From NCBI GenBank assembly GCA_035512595.1, contig DATKDU010000483.1, forward strand, positions 1 to 10,525: DNA of 10,525 nucleotides. The letters run 5' to 3'. This document shows positions 1 through 6,191 of the stretch, one piece after another; the first letter of the stretch is position 1, and every line of letters begins with the position of its first letter. Origin of the DNA: DATKDU01 sp035512595. Lineage in GTDB: Bacteria; Planctomycetota; Planctomycetia; Pirellulales; Pirellulaceae. The notes beneath the pieces are model-generated. The model was not told the DNA's origin, did no database searches, and saw nothing but the letters and a program-made list of their open reading frames with translations. The translations under genes and the position numbers were made by a program.

Positions 1-911
1 TGCACCGGCGGCACTTCCGCCGGCAGCGGGTGCAGCGGAATCGGCTCCCCGCCACGCTCCAGGTAGATTTCGTAGATCTGCCACTGGAGGTGTGAGGCCG
101 CAATCCAGACGATCACCTGCGCGGCGAAAAAACCAACGCCGAACACGACGCAGCCTAGCGGCGTCAGCGCCATTGCCGCCAGCAGAAACAACGTCGCCAG
201 CACTTCCTCAACCCACATCCGCCGCAGATAGCCCTTGATCCAATCGAAGCGCAACACCAAGCGAAAGTCCTGCGCCAGCCCGGCGCGGAGCAGCATCGGC
301 GCGGTTAGCACGGTCGTCCCCACGATCACGAACAGCGCCCCAACCAGAACGATGGATACGACTACCGCCGCCACCACGATGGCCACCTGCTGATTGGCGG
401 CGAACAAGAACATCAACCCGAATTGCAAACCAAGTTGCGTAGGCAGATAGAAAATCAAATACAACATCAATCCCACCATCATCGACAGCACGTAGGGCCA
501 TACCCCGCGCATGCAGTAGTCTCCAAACCGCCGCAGATCAAATTTGGGATAGGGTGCGTCTGGCCTGCGATGAAGGGCCTCGACAATCTCGTAATAGAAT
601 CCCCACTGTGCCACGTGCCCCAGCACCGGCAGAAACCCGATCACTGCCAGCAGCACAACGCTGACGAACCAGTCTGGACTCTCAAATACGTACCGAAATG
701 CCGCCAGGTAAGCCAGTCGCCGCGGGGCAGGCTCAGTGGAAAAGGGGCTGGCAGGCTGGACGGTGTCCGACTTGGTTTCTGCCGCCGGCACTGGCTCGGT
801 CGAGGCAGGGGATTCGGGCCAGCGATCTGGCAATTCGCTGTCGATGGGGGGCGAGTCGAATCCCGACCCGGTGAAGTCGGACGGCGTCGGCGGATCGTTG
901 TCGGGCACCAT
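1..911 (-). CDS. DUF4013 family membrane protein, copy 1 (C-terminus cut by window edge)
   Basis: The reading frame is open from an ATG at 911 to the left edge, giving 303 codons with no stop. About 65 residues of Pro/Ser/Glu-rich, probably disordered N-terminus precede the DUF4013 core. Hydrophobic segments lie near residues 82-108, 137-170, 176-205, 235-255 and 258-275. Motifs shared with the next two genes are SPDW (78-81), PKFDLRRFGDYCMRGVWP (122-139), MLLRAGLAQDF (206-216) and the C-terminal RGGEPIPLHP (286-295). The function of the family is unknown; it is probably an inner-membrane protein. The start is supported by GGAGG five bases upstream (917-921) and by the 17-base gap after the preceding gene. 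It is the last visible member of a three-gene paralogous unit. Only a short proline-rich tail is probably missing, since the conserved C-terminal motif is present. The family call is from memory of the motifs, not a search. Confidence 0.85.
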   Translation of the reverse strand, partial: MVPDNDPPTPSDFTGSGFDSPPIDSELPDRWPESPASTEPVPAAETKSDTVQPASPFSTEPAPRRLAYLAAFRYVFESPDWFVSVVLLAVIGFLPVLGHVAQWGFYYEIVEALHRRPDAPYPKFDLRRFGDYCMRGVWPYVLSMMVGLMLYLIFYLPTQLGLQFGLMFLFAANQQVAIVVAAVVVSIVLVGALFVIVGTTVLTAPMLLRAGLAQDFRLVLRFDWIKGYLRRMWVEEVLATLFLLAAMALTPLGCVVFGVGFFAAQVIVWIAASHLQWQIYEIYLERGGEPIPLHPLPAEVPPV

Positions 912-916
912 CAGTC

Positions 917-921
917 CCTCC
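917..921 (-). promoter_or_regulatory. Ribosome binding site of DUF4013 copy 1
   Basis: On the minus strand the sequence reads GGAGG, five bases before the ATG at 911. It lies in the 17-base gap after the preceding gene. It is one of only two convincing Shine-Dalgarno sites in the window and fixes the start of this gene. Confidence 0.65.
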
Positions 922-928
922 GTTCGCC

Positions 929-1792
929 CTATGTCATATTCGCCGGCGGAGGCAGTGAATAGCCGGGCGGGCCGCTTTCCAAATAGCGATCCGGCGGCGG
1001 CGCCAGCTCCCGCGGCTTGAGCGGCACGCTCTCGCCGCCGCGGGCCAGATACAGCTCGTAGAGCTGCCACGACAAGTGGGCGCTGGCCATCGTCACCCAC
1101 GCCCAGGCGACGTACGACCCGATGAAGACAAACACGCAGCCCAGCGACGTCAGGATTGCGCCGGTCAGCAGGATGAAGAGCGTGGTGAGTGCCGTCTCCA
1201 GCCCCACCCGCTTCAAGAAATCCCCCCACCAGGCGAGCTTCACGGCACTCGACAAGTCTTGGGTCAAGCCGGCCCGCAGCATGAGCGGCGCGAGGAGGGC
1301 CGTCGGCACGACACTGACTGTGGCCAGCGCCAACGCCAGCAGCGGAAATCCGACCGCCATGACGATCGGTGCGTATTCATCTCCCGCCGCCCCCGCCAGC
1401 CCCAAGACCACGAACATGCCGACGTACACCACGAACCACGTCGCCCAGATGGCGATCCAGATCACAAGCTGCACCAGAAACGGCCAGACCCCTCGCGTGA
1501 TGTAATCGCCAAAACGGTTAACGTCGAAGTCGGGAAACACCCGGCCGCGCGTCGTCGTCAGCACCTCGACGCACTCGTACAAGTAACCGGTCCAGACCAT
1601 CGGCCCGACGATCGGAATCACGCCCGACGAGAAGAACGCCAGCATTCCCCACAGCAGATTGACCACCCAGTTGGGGCCCTGCACGGTCTGCTGGTAGGAG
1701 CGGAAATACTCGATCCGCGTCCGTTCGCCCGGCGCAGCGAGTGCCGCTGGTGCGCCCGGTTCCGTCGGTAAAGTAGCCGTTTCGAGCGACAT
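929..1792 (-). CDS. DUF4013 family membrane protein, copy 2
   Basis: 287 residues from ATG 1792 to a TAG at 929-931. The frame is open further upstream to 1927, but that extension lies inside the preceding gene and is Arg/Trp-rich without family similarity. The start beginning MSLETATL is therefore chosen, although no clear Shine-Dalgarno site precedes it. The core runs from about residue 25 to 262: GPNW (39-42), GYLYECVEVL (69-78), FPDFDVNRFGDYITRGVWPF (86-105), LMLRAGLTQDL (170-180), ASAHLSWQLYELYLARGGESVPLKP (236-260). Hydrophobic stretches lie near 45-70, 102-133, 141-171, 197-215 and 217-236. A Pro-rich tail of about 25 residues follows. The sequence between the second and third hydrophobic segments differs strongly from its paralogues, while the motifs around FD..RF..Y..RGVWP and LRAGL.Q are nearly fixed, so those probably carry the common function. 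That function is unknown; a membrane location is inferred. Confidence 0.88.
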   Translation of the reverse strand: MSLETATLPTEPGAPAALAAPGERTRIEYFRSYQQTVQGPNWVVNLLWGMLAFFSSGVIPIVGPMVWTGYLYECVEVLTTTRGRVFPDFDVNRFGDYITRGVWPFLVQLVIWIAIWATWFVVYVGMFVVLGLAGAAGDEYAPIVMAVGFPLLALALATVSVVPTALLAPLMLRAGLTQDLSSAVKLAWWGDFLKRVGLETALTTLFILLTGAILTSLGCVFVFIGSYVAWAWVTMASAHLSWQLYELYLARGGESVPLKPRELAPPPDRYLESGPPGYSLPPPANMT

Positions 1793-1817
1793 AGACGGCA
1801 GGCCAGCAACCGGCCGC

Positions 1818-2624
1818 TCACATGGCCGGAGGAACCATCGGCGCTGGCCCTTCCCAGGGCTTGAGCGGAATCGGCTCTCCGCCGCGGGCGAGGAAAATCG
1901 TGTAGAGCTGTCCCACCAAGTGGGCACTCGCCATCATGATGATCACCGCTGCGGGAATAATGCCGATGCAGCATGCGAGCAACCCGATGAAGACCGCAAC
2001 GCTCCCAGTGGCGATTAGAAACAGGACGGTCAACAACATCTCAAGCCATGTCTTGGCGATAAAGTCCTGGATCCACGCGAACTTGAATGCCTGACCGAAT
2101 TCCTGGGATAGCCCGGCCCTCAACAGCAGTGGAATCATGGCCAACGTGACGACGACGGAGAGTACGATCACAAATAACATGAAAACGAGGAAACCTAGTC
2201 CCAGGGCGACTCCGGCGGCCTCCTCGCCCCCTCCTCCTCCGGCAGCCGCGGACAATCCCATGAGCGTGAAGTTTCCACACTGTATGGGGATCTGAATCAC
2301 AACACCGACAATCAGATTGACAAGAAACGGCCATACCCCGCGCATCAGGTACTGGGAGAACCGATTGAAGTCGAACTTGGGATAGAGTTGGCCGGGGAAA
2401 CGGTGCATTGCCTCGATGATCTCGTACTGGTATCCCAGGAGTACGATATTTCCGACAACCGGAATCAACGAACAGACCGCTGCGAGCAAGACGTTGGTCG
2501 TCCACTCGGGATGGGCGAAGATGTAACTGTAGGCCTCCATGTACCGCATGGGGGGCGCGTCCATCCCCGGCTTGGGAGGCAGGGCGCTGGGAGTGGCATA
2601 CGGATCGCTGGAGGGGTACGTCAT
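1818..2624 (-). CDS. DUF4013 family membrane protein, copy 3 (first gene of the trio)
   Basis: 268 residues from ATG 2624 (MTYPSSDPYA) to TGA at 1818-1820. The frame stays open to 2705, but the extra 27 residues would be encoded by the palindromic gap, so the internal ATG is preferred; AGGA lies about 10 bases upstream of it. A short Pro-rich N-terminus (1-25) precedes the DUF4013 core. Shared motifs are HPEW (38-41), GYQYEIIEAMHRFPGQLYPK (64-83), RFSQYLMRGVWPF (88-100), LLLRAGLSQEF (166-176) and ASAHLVGQLYTIFLARGGEPIPLKP (232-256). Hydrophobic segments lie near 44-64, 98-116, 138-167, 194-213 and 215-235. A Gly-rich loop (AAAGGGGGEE, 126-135) sits where the paralogues differ most. The following gene starts 25 bases downstream, so the three are probably co-transcribed. 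The function is unknown. Confidence 0.88.
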   Translation of the reverse strand: MTYPSSDPYATPSALPPKPGMDAPPMRYMEAYSYIFAHPEWTTNVLLAAVCSLIPVVGNIVLLGYQYEIIEAMHRFPGQLYPKFDFNRFSQYLMRGVWPFLVNLIVGVVIQIPIQCGNFTLMGLSAAAGGGGGEEAAGVALGLGFLVFMLFVIVLSVVVTLAMIPLLLRAGLSQEFGQAFKFAWIQDFIAKTWLEMLLTVLFLIATGSVAVFIGLLACCIGIIPAAVIIMMASAHLVGQLYTIFLARGGEPIPLKPWEGPAPMVPPAM

Positions 2625-2663
2625 GAGGAGTCTTTCCTGTTGAACAAACCGCTGTTGAATGCC

Positions 2664-2726
2664 AACCCGAACCGTTAGCGAGGGACTTCCGCCGATGAAC
2701 GCCATCCCTCGCGAACGCTTCGGGTT
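2664..2726. repeat. 22-bp imperfect palindrome in the gap before the DUF4013 trio
   Basis: The left arm at 2664-2685 and the right arm at 2705-2726 are reverse complements at 20 of 22 positions (mismatches at 2672/2718 and 2677/2713), with a 19-base loop. The arm core is AACCCGAA...GCGAGGGA. It fills much of the 114-base gap between the end of the hydrolase gene (2739) and the start of the first DUF4013 gene (2624). No T-run follows on either strand, so it is not a textbook intrinsic terminator. It is more likely an interspersed palindromic element that may still stabilise or end the upstream transcript. Confidence 0.75.
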
Positions 2727-2738
2727 CGTGCGTGGTGG

Positions 2739-3515
2739 TCAGGGCCGCTTCTGCTCCAGCAGCCATTTATACACTTCCTCGTTGTTGTAGGTTTCGGTCC
2801 ACGAGTCGTGCCCCGCTTCGGGATAGACCGTGAACTTCACGTTTCCCCCCGCCTTCTTGATCGCCTCCACCATCTCTTCGCTCTTGGCGATCGGCACGTC
2901 CGGGTCCTTGGCCCCGTGAAAGACCCAGATGGGAGTCCCTTTCATCTTGTCGGCTGCCGCCGGGTCGCCGGGACCGCAGATCGGGACGGCGGCGGCGAAT
3001 TTTTCAGGGATTTTGGCCAACAAATCCCAAGTTCCGGCCCCTCCCAGCGACAGGCCGGTCACGTACAGCCGCTGGGGATCGGCCTGGTACGTATTCGCCG
3101 CATGATCGACCAGCTTGGCCAGCTCGTCCGCATTCCACCGCTTTTCCGCCGGGCACTGCGGGCTGATCGTGACGAAGGGGAACTCCTTCTTCTGCTCGAC
3201 GATCTTCGGCGGCCCGTGCTTCTTGACCAGCTCCAGGTCGCTCCCCCGCTCGCCGCCGCCGTGCAGAAACAAGAGCAGCGGCCACTTCACGTCCTTCTTT
3301 TCCGGTTTGCCGTGATCGGCCGGCAGAAAGACCAGGTACTTGATCTCGACCTGCTTCTCTGCGTCCCCTTCTTTGACGGTGACCGTCACCGACTGCGGCG
3401 TCTGCACGCCGGCGGCCGGAGCTTGCCCCGGCGCGCGGGATGCAAAGCAGGCCAGCGCCAGGAGCAGGCCAAGTGCTAGCAGCCGAACCAGTAATCGACG
3501 GAGCGCGAAGTACAT
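2739..3515 (-). CDS. Secreted alpha/beta hydrolase (esterase / PHB-depolymerase-like or prolyl-oligopeptidase-type)
   Basis: 258 residues. The N-terminus (1-30) has basic residues, a Leu/Ala-rich core and a small-residue end (ASRAPGQA), which indicates a signal peptide, so the enzyme is probably exported. The alpha/beta hydrolase fold shows as an oxyanion-hole loop HGGGERG (85-91), the nucleophile elbow GLSLGG with Ser156, the acid in GAKDPDVP (Asp204 the best candidate) and the catalytic His in GHDSW (His236). This architecture matches small secreted carboxylesterases and feruloyl-esterase/depolymerase-like proteins common in planctomycetes. The substrate cannot be read from the sequence. 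The start at 3515 lacks a Shine-Dalgarno site but puts the signal peptide exactly at the N-terminus. It lies 59 bases after the zinc-ribbon gene on the same strand, so co-transcription is possible. A palindrome separates it from the DUF4013 trio. Confidence 0.87.
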   Translation of the reverse strand: MYFALRRLLVRLLALGLLLALACFASRAPGQAPAAGVQTPQSVTVTVKEGDAEKQVEIKYLVFLPADHGKPEKKDVKWPLLLFLHGGGERGSDLELVKKHGPPKIVEQKKEFPFVTISPQCPAEKRWNADELAKLVDHAANTYQADPQRLYVTGLSLGGAGTWDLLAKIPEKFAAAVPICGPGDPAAADKMKGTPIWVFHGAKDPDVPIAKSEEMVEAIKKAGGNVKFTVYPEAGHDSWTETYNNEEVYKWLLEQKRP

Positions 3516-3574
3516 AGGTTAATTCTTTGTCGTTCTTGAGCCAGGCGCCGAGCCATCCTCGCTGCGGTAGCGAA

Positions 3575-4468
3575 TCACTTGGTGGTCGAAGGAAAGTAGG
3601 CCAGGGAAAACCGGTCGATCATCGCCAGCATCACGTCGCGCATGGCGGGGAGCCAGACCGTCTCCTCGCCGGAAAACTGCGATCCGGCAATGACGACTCC
3701 GTAGCCGACCATCTGTAGCACCTGTCCCCCCAGCCAAATGAAAAATGCGCCGCCGCACTCATCCCACTTGATGATCAGAAAATAGAGGAAGTAAGGGGCG
3801 CAAAACAGGCATCCCAAGCCGTGCCCCGGATGCTCTCGGAACGCGACCACCAGGATTCGAACGTACCCATACAGCGAGAGGCACACTCCTCCGAAGACTA
3901 CGGCTCCCCCCGCCAGGCCCACCGCATTCTGCTGCGGGATCATCATCATCAGCACCAGAAAGCCGAGCACCCCCAGCAGCATCACCAGGTAGGCCCACCA
4001 CGGCAATCCTTCGCGGGTCTTTTTCCGTTCCTCTTCCTTTTCCTCTTCGAGGGCTTGCGCTGCGCGAGCCAGGGCGGCCTCGGCCAGCGATCCGTGCCCC
4101 ATTTGCCCGTCGGCCCCCACCCGCATCGTTTCCATCCGCCGGCCGAGCTTGAGGTTGTACCCGCACTGCACGCAGACCACCGCGTGCATCGGCATCGGCG
4201 CTCGGCAGCCCGGACACGGCTGCGTCCCCACTGGAGTGGACTGAATCCCCACTTCGTCGAACAGGCCGCTGGGCTGATAGCCGGCGGCCGGAGCAGCGGC
4301 GGCCGCGGTCGGCTGCGGCGCCAGCGGCGACGCCGGGACCGCGCCCGCACCCCCGGCCGCCGGGATCGCCAGCGGCCGGCTGCACTTGGGGCATTTCACC
4401 GTCCGCCCCGCCAGTTCATCCTTGGCGGCAAAACTCTGTCCACAGGCGCATGTGACTTTGATCGGCAT
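3575..4468 (-). CDS. Membrane protein with two N-terminal zinc ribbons
   Basis: 297 residues, hypothetical. Residues 1-35 form a zinc ribbon with ligands Cys7, Cys9, Cys26 and Cys29 (CAC...CPKC), like the short ribbons found at the N-terminus of many planctomycete proteins. An Ala/Pro-rich linker (37-65) follows, then a second ribbon with Cys85, Cys88, Cys99 and Cys102 (CPGC...CVQC). Residues about 127-152 are a strongly charged helix (ALEEEKEEERKK), perhaps a coiled coil. Four hydrophobic segments come next, near 157-177, 184-210, 217-234 and 240-263, then a short tail. The layout suggests cytoplasmic metal-binding domains on a membrane anchor. A sensor, scaffold or assembly role is possible but not shown. 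The start MPIKVTC places the first ribbon at the terminus, as usual for such proteins; AGAGG lies close upstream. The gene is divergent from the DUF1611 gene and may head the leftward unit. Confidence 0.85.
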   Translation of the reverse strand: MPIKVTCACGQSFAAKDELAGRTVKCPKCSRPLAIPAAGGAGAVPASPLAPQPTAAAAAPAAGYQPSGLFDEVGIQSTPVGTQPCPGCRAPMPMHAVVCVQCGYNLKLGRRMETMRVGADGQMGHGSLAEAALARAAQALEEEKEEERKKTREGLPWWAYLVMLLGVLGFLVLMMMIPQQNAVGLAGGAVVFGGVCLSLYGYVRILVVAFREHPGHGLGCLFCAPYFLYFLIIKWDECGGAFFIWLGGQVLQMVGYGVVIAGSQFSGEETVWLPAMRDVMLAMIDRFSLAYFPSTTK

Positions 4469-4519
4469 AGTCCCTCTATTCTGAATGGCGCAGTCGCCGG
4501 TTACAACGGCCGGGGGACG

Positions 4520-4670
4520 AGGGTTCAGGGTTCAGGGTTCAGGGTGGAGGTCATTGGTCGGACGTTTGTTGGTGTTTGTGTTTCGCGTTTGGCGTTTGGT
4601 TTTTCTCTTATTCCTTATTCCTTATTCCTTATTCCTGATTCCTGAACCCTGAACCCTGAACCCTTCCTCC
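4520..4670. repeat. Heptamer array with 23-bp inverted terminal arms in a divergent promoter region
   Basis: The 271-base gap between divergent genes holds a chain of 7-base units. AGGGTTC is repeated three times from 4520, and TTATTCC four times from 4608, followed by TGATTCC and three copies of TGAACCC (4643-4663). Read from 4520 in steps of seven, neighbouring units resemble each other along the whole stretch to 4666, including a T/G-rich middle (4562-4603). The GGGTTCA triplet at 4521-4543 is the exact reverse complement of 4641-4663, giving 23-bp arms around 97 bases. The flanks 4469-4519 and 4671-4739 show no convincing promoter. The array resembles in kind the short tandem heptanucleotide repeats known from cyanobacterial intergenic DNA, but its sequence differs. 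Its function is unknown. Confidence 0.85.
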
Positions 4671-4739
4671 GCATTCCGCACGCGACCGAGCCAAAGTATC
4701 ATCAATGCCGCCACAATCATCCCCACTGACCATTTCCCC

Positions 4740-5789
4740 ATGTCCCGCCAGATCATCATCCTCACCGAAGGGCACACCGAGCCCCATGCCGGCAAGACGG
4801 CCGCCAGCGTGATCCGCTACCGCGGCCTGGAAGTCGTGGCCCTCCTCGACAGCACGCAACAGGGAAAAACCAGCGGCGACCTGTTAGGCGTCGGCAATAC
4901 GCCGGTCGTCGGCTCGCTCGACGAAGCGCCGACTGCCGACACGCTGCTCTTGGGGATCGCGCCGCCGGGGGGCAAGATTCCGCCAAACTGGCGGAAGGTG
5001 ATCGTCGATGCGATCGCCCGCCGCAAGATGGACGTCATCAGCGGCCTGCACGACTTCCTGTGCGACGACCCGGAGTTCTCCTCCGCCGCCAAGGCCTCCG
5101 GGGTGAAGCTGCTGGACGTGCGCAAGAACAACGAGAAGACCATCGCCCGCCGCATTGGACTGCGCCGCGATTGCCTCCGTGTCGCCACGGTGGGCCACGA
5201 CTGCTCCATCGGCAAAATGCTCGTCGCGGTCGAGCTGACCAACGCCCTGAAGAAGCGGGGAGAAAAAGCAAAATTCATCGCCACCGGTCAGACCGGCATC
5301 ATGATCGAAGGGGACGGCCTGCCCATCGATTGCATCGTCGCCGACTTCGTCAGCGGTGCGGCTGAGAAAATGATCCTCGAGCATCAACAGAACTACGACA
5401 TCCTGCTGGTCGAGGGGCAGGGGAGCCTCGTCCATCCGTCGTACAGCGGCGTGACGCTCAGCCTGCTGCACGGCTCTGCGCCGCAAGCGTTCATTTTGTG
5501 TTACGAAGTGGGACGCGAAGCCGTCACCGGCGTGGAAAGCGTCAAAATCCCCCCGCTGGCCGAGATCAAAAAGATCTACGACCTGATGGCGAATATCCAT
5601 CAGCGGTGCGCTTGTGTAGGCATCGGCATCAACAGCCGCAAGCTCAATGCCGCCGAGGCAGCGCGGGAGCGGGAGCGCGTCAAGAAGGAGTTCGGCCTGC
5701 CCGCCTGCGACGTAATCCGCGACGGCGCGGGCGAGCTGGTCGAGGCCGTGCTAAGGTTCAAAAGCCAGGGAGGGTGGGAGAGCCCGTGA
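4740..5789 (+). CDS. DUF1611 family P-loop protein (DgcN-type)
   Basis: 349 residues, the usual length for this family. The N-terminal domain (about 1-140) contains the early GHTEPHAGKTAASVIRYRG segment and the LLLGIAPPGGKIP stretch (69-81). The C-terminal P-loop domain has the family's atypical Walker A motif, GHDCSIGKM (152-160), with Met in place of the usual Ser/Thr, and a Walker B-like LLVEGQGSL (222-230). Characterised relatives (DgcN) are reported as D-glutamate N-acetyltransferases working with an N-acetyl-D-glutamate racemase; other members are uncharacterised. A cytoplasmic enzyme is likely. No racemase or dipeptide epimerase gene, the frequent partner, lies beside it here, so the D-glutamate role is only a suggestion. 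No Shine-Dalgarno site is visible before ATG 4740. The gene is isolated between two repeat-rich gaps, so it is probably transcribed alone. Confidence 0.85.
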   Translation: MSRQIIILTEGHTEPHAGKTAASVIRYRGLEVVALLDSTQQGKTSGDLLGVGNTPVVGSLDEAPTADTLLLGIAPPGGKIPPNWRKVIVDAIARRKMDVISGLHDFLCDDPEFSSAAKASGVKLLDVRKNNEKTIARRIGLRRDCLRVATVGHDCSIGKMLVAVELTNALKKRGEKAKFIATGQTGIMIEGDGLPIDCIVADFVSGAAEKMILEHQQNYDILLVEGQGSLVHPSYSGVTLSLLHGSAPQAFILCYEVGREAVTGVESVKIPPLAEIKKIYDLMANIHQRCACVGIGINSRKLNAAEAARERERVKKEFGLPACDVIRDGAGELVEAVLRFKSQGGWESP

Positions 5790-5794
5790 GGACA

Positions 5795-5878
5795 GGGGTC
5801 AGGAGTCAGGGTTCAGGGTTCGGGAGACTGAAGCAATTTGCGAGTACACCATACTTCGTACCGAGTACCGACTAGCGC
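5795..5878. repeat. Degenerate heptamer array after the DUF1611 gene
   Basis: Units read in steps of seven from 5795 are GGGGTCA, GGAGTCA, GGGTTCA, GGGTTCG and GGAGACT. After two unrelated units come GTACACC, ATACTTC, and two exact copies of GTACCGA (5858-5871). The GGGTTCA and GGAGTCA units also occur, reverse-complemented, at 6158-6185. The array starts only six bases after the TGA of the DUF1611 gene. The first half is clear; the second half is weaker. Confidence 0.7.
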
Positions 5879-5921
5879 GGCGGGGCCGCAGCGAAGTGGG
5901 TGAAAACTGGCGGCGGCATTA

Positions 5922-6030
5922 GCAGAATAATGGGGGCAGAATAATGGGGAACAGAAGAGGAGGATTCCAAAAGTTGTGTGCGCCTTGAATCTTTCCTCCC
6001 CCCGAGTCTGCATTATTCTGCTGTTCCCCC
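5922..6030. repeat. Modular imperfect palindrome with a tandem 14-mer
   Basis: GCAGAATAATGGGG occurs twice back to back (5922-5949) and is followed by AACAG. On the right, CATTATTCTGC (6011-6021) is the reverse complement of its first 11 bases and is followed by TGTTCCCC, the complement of GGGGAACA. Between them, 5957-5973 and 5984-5998 are also imperfectly complementary around a loop near 5974-5983. The same modules therefore occur on both arms, but not in strict mirror order. The 14-mer is two heptamers long, in line with the neighbouring arrays. Confidence 0.75.
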
Positions 6031-6157
6031 TTGCATCCCCCAGCTCAACACCATCGCCGCCGCCTAGTTTTCCGCGCCAAAATGACAGCAAACCGACGGA
6101 CAATGGTGTACACCGTACCACGAACACAAACACCTTTGACAACCACCGGCTCTTACC

Positions 6158-6185
6158 TGACTCCTGAACCCTGAACCCTGAACCC
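6158..6185. repeat. Heptamer array immediately upstream of the CorA-like gene
   Basis: TGACTCC is followed by three exact TGAACCC units, then TTCCCC and the ATG at 6192. The same order (TGATTCC, TGAACCC three times, TTCC) occurs at 4636-4667. The array occupies the place where a ribosome binding site would normally lie. Confidence 0.85.
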
Positions 6186-6191
6186 TTCCCC

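Larger units (their letters stand above)
5790..6191. other. 402-base intergenic region made largely of repeats
   Basis: No credible gene lies here; short open frames have no family features. From left to right it holds a heptamer array (5795-5878), a GC-rich spacer with nothing recognisable (5879-5921), a modular palindrome (5922-6030), a plain stretch (6031-6118), and a second heptamer array ending six bases before the next start codon. The stretch at 6123-6134 (AACACAAACACC) is the exact reverse complement of 4571-4582 in the previous gap. No promoter could be assigned with confidence. Confidence 0.7.

Noticed and set aside
1076..1771. Open frame of 231 codons on the plus strand opposite DUF4013 copy 2
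   Set aside because: Arg/His/Gln-rich shadow of a clear membrane-protein gene on the other strand, with no domain or start signal.
3821..4645. Open frame of 274 codons on the plus strand across the zinc-ribbon gene
   Set aside because: His/Arg/Gln-rich shadow; it runs into the heptamer array, and the minus strand has paired Cys motifs and membrane helices.
4521..4663. Telomere-like GGGTTCA repeats
   Set aside because: Only three units per arm, internal to the sequence and flanked by bacterial genes; the resemblance is superficial.
4750..4799. A second P-loop at the N-terminus of the DUF1611 protein (GHTEPHAGKT)
   Set aside because: The glycine spacing does not fit G-x4-GK[ST]; similar segments are a normal part of this family's N-terminal domain.
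5922..6030. Possible CRISPR array from the repeated 14-mer
   Set aside because: Copies are directly adjacent with no spacers, and no cas genes are present.
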